64,000 nucleotides of DNA. Origin: Leisingera sp. ANG-M7. Lineage in GTDB: Bacteria > Pseudomonadota > Alphaproteobacteria > Rhodobacterales > Rhodobacteraceae. Positions within the stretch are counted from its first letter, which is position 1; the number at the start of each line of letters is the position of its first letter. The position numbers and the translations under genes are program-made. This document shows, piece by piece, positions 33,518-41,084 of the stretch. Location of the stretch: NCBI RefSeq assembly GCF_000813965.1, contig NZ_JWLI01000001.1:620001-684000 (forward strand), read 5' to 3'. The notes under the pieces are model-generated. The model saw only the letters and a list, made by a program, of their open reading frames with translations, was not told the DNA's origin and searched no databases.

Positions 33518-33685
33518 ATGCCGACCAGTGCGCGCCGCCCCAGCGGCCCTGACATCAAGGAACCGGACGCTGAGGACATGCGCCAGCTGTGGCCGCAGGT
33601 CTTTGCGCCGTCCGGCGCGCTGTCCGGTTTTTGTCTGGAATGGCTTCTGGACAGGGCGGAATTCAGTAATGGGCGCACGTCATGA
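33518..33685 (+). CDS. Small hypothetical protein upstream of hemP
   Basis: A 55-codon frame (MPTSARRPSGPDIKEPDAED...) whose stop overlaps the hemP start as ATGA at 33682-33685. The overlap suggests translational coupling. The C-terminal half has a hydrophobic/aromatic stretch ('LWPQVFAPSGALSGFCLEWL') with one Cys. I recognise no family, and the upstream ribosome binding site is weak. It may be a real small iron-stress protein or only a leader peptide. Confidence 0.4.
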   Translation: MPTSARRPSGPDIKEPDAEDMRQLWPQVFAPSGALSGFCLEWLLDRAEFSNGRTS

Positions 33686-33852
33686 ACCAGATTACTTCCA
33701 AACCTGTCCCCACTGAGGCCACCGCCGAGGTGTTCCCGACCTACCACGCCGAGGACCTGACCCGCGGCGGCACCCAGGCCCGTATCCTTTTGAACGGGCA
33801 GATCTATTCCCTGCGCATCACCCGCGCAGGCAAGCTGATCCTGACCAAATGA
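33682..33852 (+). CDS. hemP: Hemin uptake protein HemP/HmuP
   Basis: 56 residues. The C-terminus has the family signature: 'ARILLNGQIYSLRITRAGKLILTK' (G-x-x-Y-x-L-R-x-T-R-x-G-K-L-I-L-T-K, here with Ile in the Arg-Ile-Thr-Arg run). HmuP proteins are small activators or accessories of haem uptake genes. No hmuR or haem ABC transporter is adjacent. It overlaps both neighbours by ATGA junctions, so the three small genes are one coupled unit leading into the imelysin gene. Confidence 0.85.
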   Translation: MNQITSKPVPTEATAEVFPTYHAEDLTRGGTQARILLNGQIYSLRITRAGKLILTK

Positions 33853-34328
33853 ACGGCGGCGCATCCCATCCCCGCGGCGGCGTGACCGTCGGCACCCTGT
33901 CGGAGTTGCCGCCGCTGGAGGCCGGCGCGGTTATCTACCTGCGCCATTGGTTCTCCGGCGATGAAACCCGCGAGCAGATGCGCCGTGATTTTGAGGTGAA
34001 CTTCGGTCCGGAACTTGCCGGGGCCGCCTTTGAGGCCTTTGGTTACTTGTGCAATTTCTGCGCTGCCCATGGCCGCCGCCCGCTGGTGCGCCACGGTATG
34101 ACCTGCAACTGCCTGGGCGCGGATGAAAACTGCTTTGCCAACCTGCTGGCCTCAGCCGCGGAAGGCCAGCAGGACGACGCCCATGTGCTTGCGTCGCTGA
34201 TCGTCACCCCGCGCAAGGCACCGGAGCTGGCACAGCTTGCCTCAGACTGCGGGTTGCTGATGCAGCAGATCATGGGGCTGCGGCCGCCCGTGCTTCCGGC
34301 CCGGCCCTCCTCTGCCACACTTCATTGA
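33849..34328 (+). CDS. Conserved-type Cys-rich hypothetical protein in the iron locus
   Basis: 159 residues. No known domain is recognised. Six cysteines stand out: C68xxC71, C86xC88, C95 and C134, in the sequence 'YLCNFCAAHGRRPLV' then 'MTCNCLGADENCF', which could bind a metal or iron-sulfur cluster. Three His residues lie near the clusters. There is no signal peptide, so it is probably cytoplasmic. It is coupled to hemP by an ATGA overlap and sits 28 bases ahead of the imelysin gene, which suggests an iron-related role (inference). Confidence 0.75.
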   Translation: MNGGASHPRGGVTVGTLSELPPLEAGAVIYLRHWFSGDETREQMRRDFEVNFGPELAGAAFEAFGYLCNFCAAHGRRPLVRHGMTCNCLGADENCFANLLASAAEGQQDDAHVLASLIVTPRKAPELAQLASDCGLLMQQIMGLRPPVLPARPSSATLH

Positions 34329-34356
34329 ACACAGAACAAATCAAAGGACTTAGCTG

Positions 34357-35625
34357 ATGAAAGCTGTTTTTCTCGCGGGCACTGCCCTCGCCGGTCTCGC
34401 CGTTGGCTCCACTGCTGCCCTGGCTGCTGAAAAGGCCGCGGTGCTGACCAACTATGCAAATATCGCCGAAGCCAAGTATCAGGACAGCCTGGCTACCGCG
34501 CAGGTGCTGAAAGCCGCCGTCGACGCGCTGGTCGCTGAACCGTCCTCTGAGAATCTTGAGGCCGCCCGCGCCGCCTGGATCGCGGCCCGCGTTCCCTATC
34601 AGCAATCCGAGGTGTTCCGGTTCGGCAATGCCATCGTCGACGACTGGGAAGGCAAAGTGAACGCCTGGCCGCTGGACGAAGGCCTGATCGATTATGTCGA
34701 CGCGTCTTATGGCGGGCCGAGTGACGAGAACACCCTGGCGGCGCTGAACGTGATCGCCAACCCCAGCTTTGAGCTGTCGGGCAAAGTAATCGACGCTGCC
34801 AAAATCACCCCGGAACTGCTGGAAGGCGCCCTGCATGAGGCTGACGGGGTCGAGGCCAACGTCGCCACCGGCTACCACGCCATCGAATTCCTGCTTTGGG
34901 GTCAGGACCTGAAGGGGACAGAACACGGCGCAGGCGACCGGCCCTGGACCGACTATGCCACGGGCGACGCCTGCACCGGCGGCAACTGCGACCGCCGCGG
35001 CGCGTACCTGCAGGCGGCCACCGAGCTGCTGATATCTGATCTGGAATGGATCACCGCGCAATGGGGCGAGTCCGGCGATGCCCGCACCGCGCTGCTGGCA
35101 GATGAGGACGCAGGCATCACCGCCATGCTGACCGGTATGGGCTCGCTGTCTTATGGCGAGCAGGCGGGCGAGCGGATGCGCCTTGGCTTGATGCTGAACG
35201 ACCCCGAGGAAGAGCACGACTGCTTCTCCGACAACACCCACAACAGCCACTACTATGACGGGCTGGGTGTGCAGAACGTCTATCTCGGCGAATACGTGCG
35301 GGTGAACGGCGAACTGATGTCCGGCCCCTCCCTGTCGGATCTGGTGACCGCCAAGGACGCGGATCTGGACGCAGAGATGCGCGGCAAGCTGTCCACCACA
35401 ATGCTGGCGCTTGGCCGCATCAAGACCGCCGCTGAGGCTGGTTTCTCCTATGACCAGATGCTGGCGCAGGGCAATGTGGCCGGCGAAGCGCTGGTGATGG
35501 GCGGCGTCAACGGGCTGATTGATCAGACCCGCTCGATCGAGCGTGTGGTTTCCACCCTCAAACTGGACGGTGTTGCCATCGAAGGCTCCGACAGCCTGGA
35601 CAACCCCTCGGCCGTCTTCAACTGA
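34357..35625 (+). CDS. Imelysin-family iron-regulated periplasmic protein
   Basis: 422 residues with a signal peptide ending near 'TAALAAEKA'. The imelysin GxHxxE motif is present as GYHAIEF (H174, E177) and is followed by 'LLWGQDLKG'. Other family hallmarks are 'ARAAWIAARVPYQQSEVFRFGN' and 'CFSDNTHNSHYYDG'. Imelysin-like proteins (IrpA, EfeM relatives) bind or help take up iron in the periplasm. It is the first long gene after hemP and is followed by a hairpin, then bfd. A second imelysin lies 2.4 kb downstream. Confidence 0.9.
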   Translation: MKAVFLAGTALAGLAVGSTAALAAEKAAVLTNYANIAEAKYQDSLATAQVLKAAVDALVAEPSSENLEAARAAWIAARVPYQQSEVFRFGNAIVDDWEGKVNAWPLDEGLIDYVDASYGGPSDENTLAALNVIANPSFELSGKVIDAAKITPELLEGALHEADGVEANVATGYHAIEFLLWGQDLKGTEHGAGDRPWTDYATGDACTGGNCDRRGAYLQAATELLISDLEWITAQWGESGDARTALLADEDAGITAMLTGMGSLSYGEQAGERMRLGLMLNDPEEEHDCFSDNTHNSHYYDGLGVQNVYLGEYVRVNGELMSGPSLSDLVTAKDADLDAEMRGKLSTTMLALGRIKTAAEAGFSYDQMLAQGNVAGEALVMGGVNGLIDQTRSIERVVSTLKLDGVAIEGSDSLDNPSAVFN

Positions 35626-35654
35626 GCGTATTCAAACCACAGAAACACATCTGA

Positions 35655-35681
35655 GAAGGGCCGCATTTTCCGCGGCCCTTC
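35655..35681 (+). terminator. Hairpin after the imelysin gene (possible terminator)
   Basis: GAAGGGCCGC (35655-35664) pairs exactly with GCGGCCCTTC (35672-35681), 29 bases after the stop. The T-run after it is poor, so it may act as a partial terminator or an mRNA-stabilising stem. Confidence 0.55.
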
Positions 35682-35819
35682 CTGCGTTGTCAGCAGACAC
35701 CCGCCAATTCCCTAGTATTTCACTCTGGATACTCCTTGAATCCTCAGTAATTTTGTCGGATATATCTTCCCAACGGAATCACTTGGCCTTTGCGGCCAGC
35801 AGGCAAGGACGCAGGCAGC

Positions 35820-36113
35820 ATGATCGTTTGCCACTGCACACAGATCTCGGACCACGACATCCGCGCCGCCATCGACTGGATGCGAAGCGCCGACCCTGAA
35901 ACGATAATCACCCCCGGCAAGATCTATCACGCGCTGGGAAAATCCGCCGATTGCGGTGGTTGCATGCCCCTTTTCCTCGACACCATGCACGCAAGCAGTA
36001 AGCTGGAAGTACCTGCGCAGCTTGCGAATTTACGCGCTGGATCAATTCGGGAGAAGAATAATGAAGGGCGACGCCAAGGTTATCGACTATCTGAACAAGG
36101 CTCTGCGGCATGA
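35820..36113 (+). CDS. bfd: Bacterioferritin-associated ferredoxin
   Basis: 97 residues from ATG 35820. The [2Fe-2S] BFD domain is clear: MIVCHC at the N-terminus and CGGC near residue 47, giving the C-x-C...C-x-x-C pattern. Bfd reduces and releases iron from bacterioferritin. The C-terminal ~20 residues overlap the start of bfr by 53 bases in another frame, longer than typical for operon overlaps. The tail beyond 'ANLRAG' is poorly conserved in character and may be non-essential. Confidence 0.9.
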   Translation: MIVCHCTQISDHDIRAAIDWMRSADPETIITPGKIYHALGKSADCGGCMPLFLDTMHASSKLEVPAQLANLRAGSIREKNNEGRRQGYRLSEQGSAA

Positions 36114-36549
36114 GCTGACGGCGGTCAGCCAGTACTGGCTGCATTACCGGCTGCAGGACGATTGGGGCCTGGGCAGCATGGCCAAGAAAAGCCGCGAGGA
36201 AAGCATCGAGGAGATGCAGCACGCGGATAAATTGATTGAAAGGATTTTGTTCCTGGGCGGCCACCCGAACCTGCAAAAGCTTGACCCGCTGCGGATCGGC
36301 CAGACCCCCAAAGAAACCCTCGAATGCGACCTTGCCGCCGAAGTGGACGCCCGCGCGCTCTACAAGGAAGCCCGCGACGCCTGCAACAAGGCGGGCGACT
36401 ACGTCACCCAGAAGCTGTTTGAAGATCTGATGGCGGATGAAGAAGGCCATATCGACTTCCTCGAAACGCAGCTTGAACTGCATGACCGGATCGGTGCCGA
36501 AAACTATGCCCAGCTCAACGCCACCAAGATGGCCGAGGTTGAAGACTAA
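36061..36549 (+). CDS. bfr: Bacterioferritin
   Basis: 162 residues from ATG 36061 ([20 protein letters not shown]). Ferroxidase residues E18, E51 and H54 and the haem-ligating M52 are in place ([11 protein letters not shown]), with further carboxylates in the later helices ([11 protein letters not shown]). It stores iron in a 24-mer with haem at the dimer interface. Its 5' end lies inside bfd and its 3' end overlaps the di-heme oxidoreductase start, so three genes are tightly packed. Confidence 0.95.
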   Translation: MKGDAKVIDYLNKALRHELTAVSQYWLHYRLQDDWGLGSMAKKSREESIEEMQHADKLIERILFLGGHPNLQKLDPLRIGQTPKETLECDLAAEVDARALYKEARDACNKAGDYVTQKLFEDLMADEEGHIDFLETQLELHDRIGAENYAQLNATKMAEVED

Positions 36550-38068
36550 TATTGCTCTGGCCGCCGCACTTGCGGCGGCCAGCCCCCTTGCGGCGCTGGA
36601 TCTGGCCAGCCGGTACCAGGCAGAACCGCACCTCTCCCTCCTGCCCCGCACTGATGCCGAACGCGCCCGGATTGCCGGTGCAGTTGCGCCCGCCACGGAC
36701 TTCTCGGCGCCTGAGCCGTTTGAAGACCTTCCGGCAGGGGCTGCCACCGTGCGCGCCCGTCCGGATGACGAGGCCTTCTCGCAGCATTCCGCCAACCTCA
36801 GCTTTGAGCAGGAGCTGGAATTCAAGCTGGGCAACGGGCTGTTCAAGAAGATCTGGGTATTTTCGCCTGCCTCTACCCTGGCCTCTGATGGCCTCGGCCC
36901 TTTGTACAACGCCCGCTCCTGCCAGCGCTGCCACCTGAAGGACGGGCGGGGCCATGTGCCGGAGCAGCCGGATTATGCCTCCACTTCGATGTTCCTGCGC
37001 GTCTCCACCCCCGGCCCTGTGCCGCCGGAGCTGCAGGAGATTACGGACTACATCGGCACTGCCCCGGACCCGCAGTATGGCCGCCAGCTGCAGGACTTTT
37101 CCGCCCCCGGCATCGCCCCGGAATACAGGCTGCAGGTGGAGTATGAGGAAATCGTGGTTGCCCTGAACGGCGGTGAGACCGCCACCCTGCGGCGTCCCAG
37201 CTATACCGCGGCCAGCCTCGGCTATGGCCCTCTGGCGGAGGGTGCCATGCTGTCCCCCCGAGTTGCGCCGCCGATGATCGGCCTCGGCCTATTGGAGGCG
37301 ATCCCCGCCGCCGACATCCTTGCCCACGCGGATGAGAATGATGCTGACGGCGACGGCATCTCGGGCCGTGCCAATCTTGTCTGGTCGCGGGAGTTCCGCC
37401 AGATCATGCTGGGCCGCTTCGGGCTAAAGGCAGGTTCCCCAACCGTGCATGAGCAGTCCGCGGGTGCGTTTTCCGGAGACATCGGCATCTCCACTCCGTT
37501 GTTTCCGGCCCATGCCGGCGAGTGCACGGATCTGCAGACCGCCTGCCAATCCGTCCCGCACGGCGGCGGTGATTCCCGTGAAACCGAGATCGACCAGCCC
37601 AACATGGATCTGGTCACCTTCTACAGCCGCAACCTCGGCGTACCTGCCCGCCGCACTCCAGGGGACCCGCAAGTTCTGCGCGGAAAACAGATGTTTTACG
37701 ACTCAGGCTGTACTTCCTGCCATGTGCCGAAATACGTGACACACCGGCTGGCAGACCGGCGGGAGCAGAGCTTTCAGCTGATCTGGCCCTACAGCGATCT
37801 CTTGCTGCACGACATGGGCGAAGGCCTCGCCGACAACCGCCCTGAGGGCCGCGCCACAGGCCGCGAATGGCGCACCGCACCGCTCTGGGGCATTGGCCTG
37901 ACGCAGCAGGTCTCGCCGCGCGCGACCTTCCTGCACGACGGCCGTGCCCGCACCCTGCTGGAGGCCATCCTATGGCACGGTGGCGAAGCGGAAGCGGCCA
38001 AAACCCGCGTTGTGAAACTGCCGCCGCAGGACCGTGCCGCCCTGATTTCTTTCCTGGAGAGCCTCTGA
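36539..38068 (+). CDS. Di-heme c thiol-oxidoreductase-like protein (DUF1111)
   Basis: 509 residues. I chose TTG 36539, which overlaps the last bases of bfr and gives a clean signal peptide ([20 protein letters not shown]); the same frame is open further upstream inside bfr. Two haem c sites are present: CQRCH at ~128 and CTSCH at ~391, as in the MauG-like DUF1111 family found with imelysin proteins. It is periplasmic and probably redox-active. It may oxidise or reduce iron during uptake by the neighbouring imelysins (inference). Confidence 0.85.
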   Translation: MKTNIALAAALAAASPLAALDLASRYQAEPHLSLLPRTDAERARIAGAVAPATDFSAPEPFEDLPAGAATVRARPDDEAFSQHSANLSFEQELEFKLGNGLFKKIWVFSPASTLASDGLGPLYNARSCQRCHLKDGRGHVPEQPDYASTSMFLRVSTPGPVPPELQEITDYIGTAPDPQYGRQLQDFSAPGIAPEYRLQVEYEEIVVALNGGETATLRRPSYTAASLGYGPLAEGAMLSPRVAPPMIGLGLLEAIPAADILAHADENDADGDGISGRANLVWSREFRQIMLGRFGLKAGSPTVHEQSAGAFSGDIGISTPLFPAHAGECTDLQTACQSVPHGGGDSRETEIDQPNMDLVTFYSRNLGVPARRTPGDPQVLRGKQMFYDSGCTSCHVPKYVTHRLADRREQSFQLIWPYSDLLLHDMGEGLADNRPEGRATGREWRTAPLWGIGLTQQVSPRATFLHDGRARTLLEAILWHGGEAEAAKTRVVKLPPQDRAALISFLESL

Positions 38069-39063
38069 TGCGCGCCATTACCCTGACCCTGATTCTGGCG
38101 GCTGCGCCTGTCGCCGCCTCGGACCTCTCCAGCAGCATTACCGACCAGTTGATCGTCCCTGCTTTCACCGAGCTGGCAGCAGATGCGGCAGCGCTGGCGG
38201 ACACGGCAATGGCCGATTGCGCACCGCAGTCCGAGGCCCTTCGCTCCGCCTACAGCGAAGCCTTCGACGCCTGGATCTCCGCCAGCCACTACCGCTTTGG
38301 CCCGACGGAAACGGACAGCCGCGCCTTTGCACTGGCGTTCTGGCCCGACAGCCGCAACAAGACTCCCAAGGCGCTTGGCAATCTGATCCGCAGCGAGGAT
38401 GCAGGGGTCAGCGACCCTTCCGTTTTCGCCAGCTACTCCATCGCCTCCCGCGGCTTCTATGCGCTGGAGTATTTGCTGTATGATCCGGACCTGTCCGCAA
38501 CCGGCAACGCAGACTACCGCTGCGCTCTGACCCGCGCCATCGGCATTGACATTGCCGCCACCGCGCAGGCCATTGCCACGGACTGGGACGAAAACTACGC
38601 CGCGGAATTGCGCGCACCCGGGACCCGCTACCGCAGCGAGGAAGAAATCACGCAGGAGCTGCTGAAGGCGCTGACCACCGGCCTTCAGGTGCTGGATGAT
38701 ATGCGCCTGGGCCGCCCCCTTGGCACTTTTGACAAACCCCGGCCCGCCCGAGCCGAGGCTCACCGCTCCGGGCGCAGCCTGCGCCATGTTCTGGTGTCGC
38801 TGAACGCGATGGAACCACTGGCATTGGCCCTGGCGCAGGATGAGGCCGGGTTAAAGGCGGACCTTGCACAGGGTTTCGGTATGGTCCGCAGCCGCGCCGA
38901 AGCACTGGACGACCCGATTTTTGCGGGCGTTGCCGACCCCGCCACCCGCATCCGTATCGAGGCGCTGCGCCAGCAAGTGAAAGACCTTCGCGTGATTGTC
39001 TCTGAACGCCTTGGCCCGGCTCTCGGCGTGGCGGCAGGTTTCAATTCGCTCGACGGCGACTAA
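38068..39063 (+). CDS. Second imelysin-family protein
   Basis: 331 residues from ATG 38068, whose first base is the last of the previous TGA. The signal peptide is [17 protein letters not shown]. It is the shorter imelysin-like type ('FTELAADAAALADTA', 'AFDAWISASHYRFGP'). The GxHxxE motif is altered to GFYALE, so Tyr131 replaces the His while E134 is kept. It may therefore bind iron differently from the first imelysin. Genes on both sides abut it: di-heme protein upstream, DUF1513 downstream. Confidence 0.85.
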   Translation: MRAITLTLILAAAPVAASDLSSSITDQLIVPAFTELAADAAALADTAMADCAPQSEALRSAYSEAFDAWISASHYRFGPTETDSRAFALAFWPDSRNKTPKALGNLIRSEDAGVSDPSVFASYSIASRGFYALEYLLYDPDLSATGNADYRCALTRAIGIDIAATAQAIATDWDENYAAELRAPGTRYRSEEEITQELLKALTTGLQVLDDMRLGRPLGTFDKPRPARAEAHRSGRSLRHVLVSLNAMEPLALALAQDEAGLKADLAQGFGMVRSRAEALDDPIFAGVADPATRIRIEALRQQVKDLRVIVSERLGPALGVAAGFNSLDGD

Positions 39064-39078
39064 CGGAAAGGACCCGCC

Positions 39079-40158
39079 ATGACCTCCCGCCGCGGATTTC
39101 TGGCAGGCCTGATGGCCTCCACCCTCGCCCCGCAGGCCAGCTGGGCCAGTGCCGGCAGCCCGGCCTTCCTGTCGGCGGGCAAGAATACCAACGGCGCCTT
39201 TCTGCTGGCGGGCCTCACCGGGACAGGACAAATCCTGTTCCGCCACCCGCTGCCGGACCGCGGCCACGCAGCAGCCGCGCATCCCTCCCGCCCGGAAGCC
39301 GTTGCCTTCGCCCGCCGCCCGGGCCGCTTTGCCGATGTGATAGACTGCCAGACCGGCACCGCTCTGGCGCGGCTGGAACCGCCTGCCGGCCATCACTTCT
39401 ATGGCCACGGCACCTTCTCCCCGGATGGCAGCCGCCTTTTCACCACCGAGAACGACTATGAAAACGCCCGCGGTGTGATTGGTGTCTGGGACGCCGCAAA
39501 CGGTTACCGCCGTATCGCAGCATTCTCCTCCGGCGGAATAGGACCGCACGATATGCTTTTGCGCCGCGATGCGCCGGGCTTGGTGGTGGCCAATGGTGGC
39601 ATTGAGACCCATCCCGACAGCGGCCGCGCCAAGCTGAACCTTGCCGACATGCGCCCGAACCTCAGCTATCTGAGCTTCGAGGGTCAACTGCAGGACCAGA
39701 TGGAACTGCCGCAGGAATTGCACCTGAACTCGATCCGGCACTTGGCTATGCGCGCGGATGGCACCGTGGGCTTTGCCATGCAGTGGCAGGGAGATCTGGG
39801 CGAGCAAGTCCCTACCGCGGGCCTACACATACCCGGCAGCGCCCCCTTCCTGCTGGCCGAGGACGACGCGCGGGTGCTGAACATGCAGGGCTACGGCGGC
39901 TCTATCGCGTTTTCCGCCGACGGCAGCCAGGTCGGCGTCACCTCCCCGCGCGGCGGCGTGCTGCAGGCGATGGACACTGTCGGCGGCACGCTGCTGCGGG
40001 AACACAGGATGAGCGACGTCTGCGGGCTGGCCGCCGCCGCAGGAGGGTTCACCGCCAGTACCGGAACCGGTCAGTTCTTTGCCGTTTCGGACACCGGGCA
40101 CCATGTGCTGAACCGGGCGGATCTGGCCTGGGACAACCACCTGATCCCGCTCTTCTGA
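39079..40158 (+). CDS. DUF1513 protein, iron-locus beta-propeller-like, Tat-exported
   Basis: 359 residues. The N-terminus is a twin-arginine signal (SRRGFLAGLMASTLAPQASWA), implying export after folding. The rest has the DUF1513 pattern, with repeated blade-like stretches ('GHGTFSPDGSRLFTTENDYENARGVIGVWDA', 'GIGPHDMLLRRD', 'NGGIETHPDSGR'). DUF1513 proteins recur in operons with two imelysins and a di-heme oxidoreductase, exactly as here. The biochemical role is unknown. A strong terminator follows. Confidence 0.88.
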   Translation: MTSRRGFLAGLMASTLAPQASWASAGSPAFLSAGKNTNGAFLLAGLTGTGQILFRHPLPDRGHAAAAHPSRPEAVAFARRPGRFADVIDCQTGTALARLEPPAGHHFYGHGTFSPDGSRLFTTENDYENARGVIGVWDAANGYRRIAAFSSGGIGPHDMLLRRDAPGLVVANGGIETHPDSGRAKLNLADMRPNLSYLSFEGQLQDQMELPQELHLNSIRHLAMRADGTVGFAMQWQGDLGEQVPTAGLHIPGSAPFLLAEDDARVLNMQGYGGSIAFSADGSQVGVTSPRGGVLQAMDTVGGTLLREHRMSDVCGLAAAAGGFTASTGTGQFFAVSDTGHHVLNRADLAWDNHLIPLF

Positions 40159-40183
40159 CACACTTGTATTTTGGCACTTCTGA

Positions 40184-40217
40184 GGCGCGCCCGCAACGGC
40201 GCGCCCTTTTCGTTTTA
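40184..40217 (+). terminator. Terminator of the iron locus
   Basis: GGCGCGCC (40184-40191) pairs with GGCGCGCC (40198-40205) and is followed by CTTTTCGTTTT. The T-rich tail also forms part of the downstream regulator-binding candidate. Confidence 0.8.
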
Positions 40218-40247
40218 ACCACCTTCGAAACCAATACGAAAACGAAT
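40207..40247. promoter_or_regulatory. GlpR/DeoR-type operator candidate upstream of glpR
   Basis: TTTTCGTTTTAA (from 40207) and ACGAAAACGAA (40236-40246) are inverted copies of a TTCGTTTT element, with TTCGAAA between them. DeoR/GlpR regulators often bind repeated TTTCG/CGAAA sites. The spacing before the glpR ATG (40299) suits autoregulation of glpR-glpD. Confidence 0.45.
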
Positions 40248-40298
40248 GATGACTCTTCGCGCGCGATACGCTACAGATTCGCAGCGAAAGGAAAGCAA

Positions 40299-41084
40299 AT
40301 GGATGCAGCAAGCCGTCAGAACGAAATCGTGTCCCTCCTGAACCGGCAGGACCGGGTCGAGGTTGAGGATCTATCCCGCCGCTTCGGCGTATCCTTGCAG
40401 ACCGTGCGCGCAGACCTGCGCGACCTGTCGGCCCGCCGCGCGCTGTCCCGCGTGCATGGGGGCGCCGTTCGTGTAAGCTCCGCCGCCAGCCAGGGCTACG
40501 AGGACCGGCGCAAGCTGAACGCAGGCAACAAACTGGCTATGGCCGCTCTGGCGGCAGAGCTGATCCCCGACAATTGCTCGCTTTCGCTCAACATCGGCAC
40601 CTCCACCGAACAGGTTGCCCGGGCGCTGTCCAGCCACAGCGGATTGACGGTTATGTCCAACAACATAAACATTATCAACATGATGATAGGCGGACAGGCC
40701 AAAGAGCTGATCCTAGCCGGCGGTACTGTGCGGCAAAGCGACGGTGCCATCACCGGCCAAGACGCGGTGGACTTTTTCTCCCGCTACAAGGTGGATTTCG
40801 CCGTCATCGGCGCCTCGGCGCTGGATGCCGACGGCGCGGTGATGGACCATGACGCCCGCGAGGTTTCAGTCGCCCGCGCGATCCTGAAGAACGCTCGTCA
40901 AAAGGTTCTGGTCTGCGACGGCAGCAAGTTCGACCGCTCCGCCCCGGTGCGGATCTGCGACGTTCACGATCTGGACGTGGTGATCACCGACCGGCCGGTT
41001 CCCCCGGAATTCGCCGAGGCCGCGCAGGCGGCAGGCACACGAATCCTGACCGCAGGACAAAACGAAAGCAGCGAAAATGACTGA
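40299..41084 (+). CDS. glpR: DeoR-family repressor, GlpR type
   Basis: 261 residues from ATG 40299 with GAAAGGAAAG upstream. The N-terminal DeoR helix-turn-helix is 'QNEIVSLLNRQDRVEVEDLS' continuing as 'RRFGVSLQTVRADLRDLSAR', and the DeoR C-terminal sugar-phosphate-binding fold has 'LNIGTSTEQVARAL' and 'DFAVIGASALDADGAV'. It probably represses glycerol-3-phosphate use. Its end overlaps glpD by 8 bases. Glycerol kinase and glycerol uptake genes are not next to it in this window. Confidence 0.9.
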   Translation: MDAASRQNEIVSLLNRQDRVEVEDLSRRFGVSLQTVRADLRDLSARRALSRVHGGAVRVSSAASQGYEDRRKLNAGNKLAMAALAAELIPDNCSLSLNIGTSTEQVARALSSHSGLTVMSNNINIINMMIGGQAKELILAGGTVRQSDGAITGQDAVDFFSRYKVDFAVIGASALDADGAVMDHDAREVSVARAILKNARQKVLVCDGSKFDRSAPVRICDVHDLDVVITDRPVPPEFAEAAQAAGTRILTAGQNESSEND

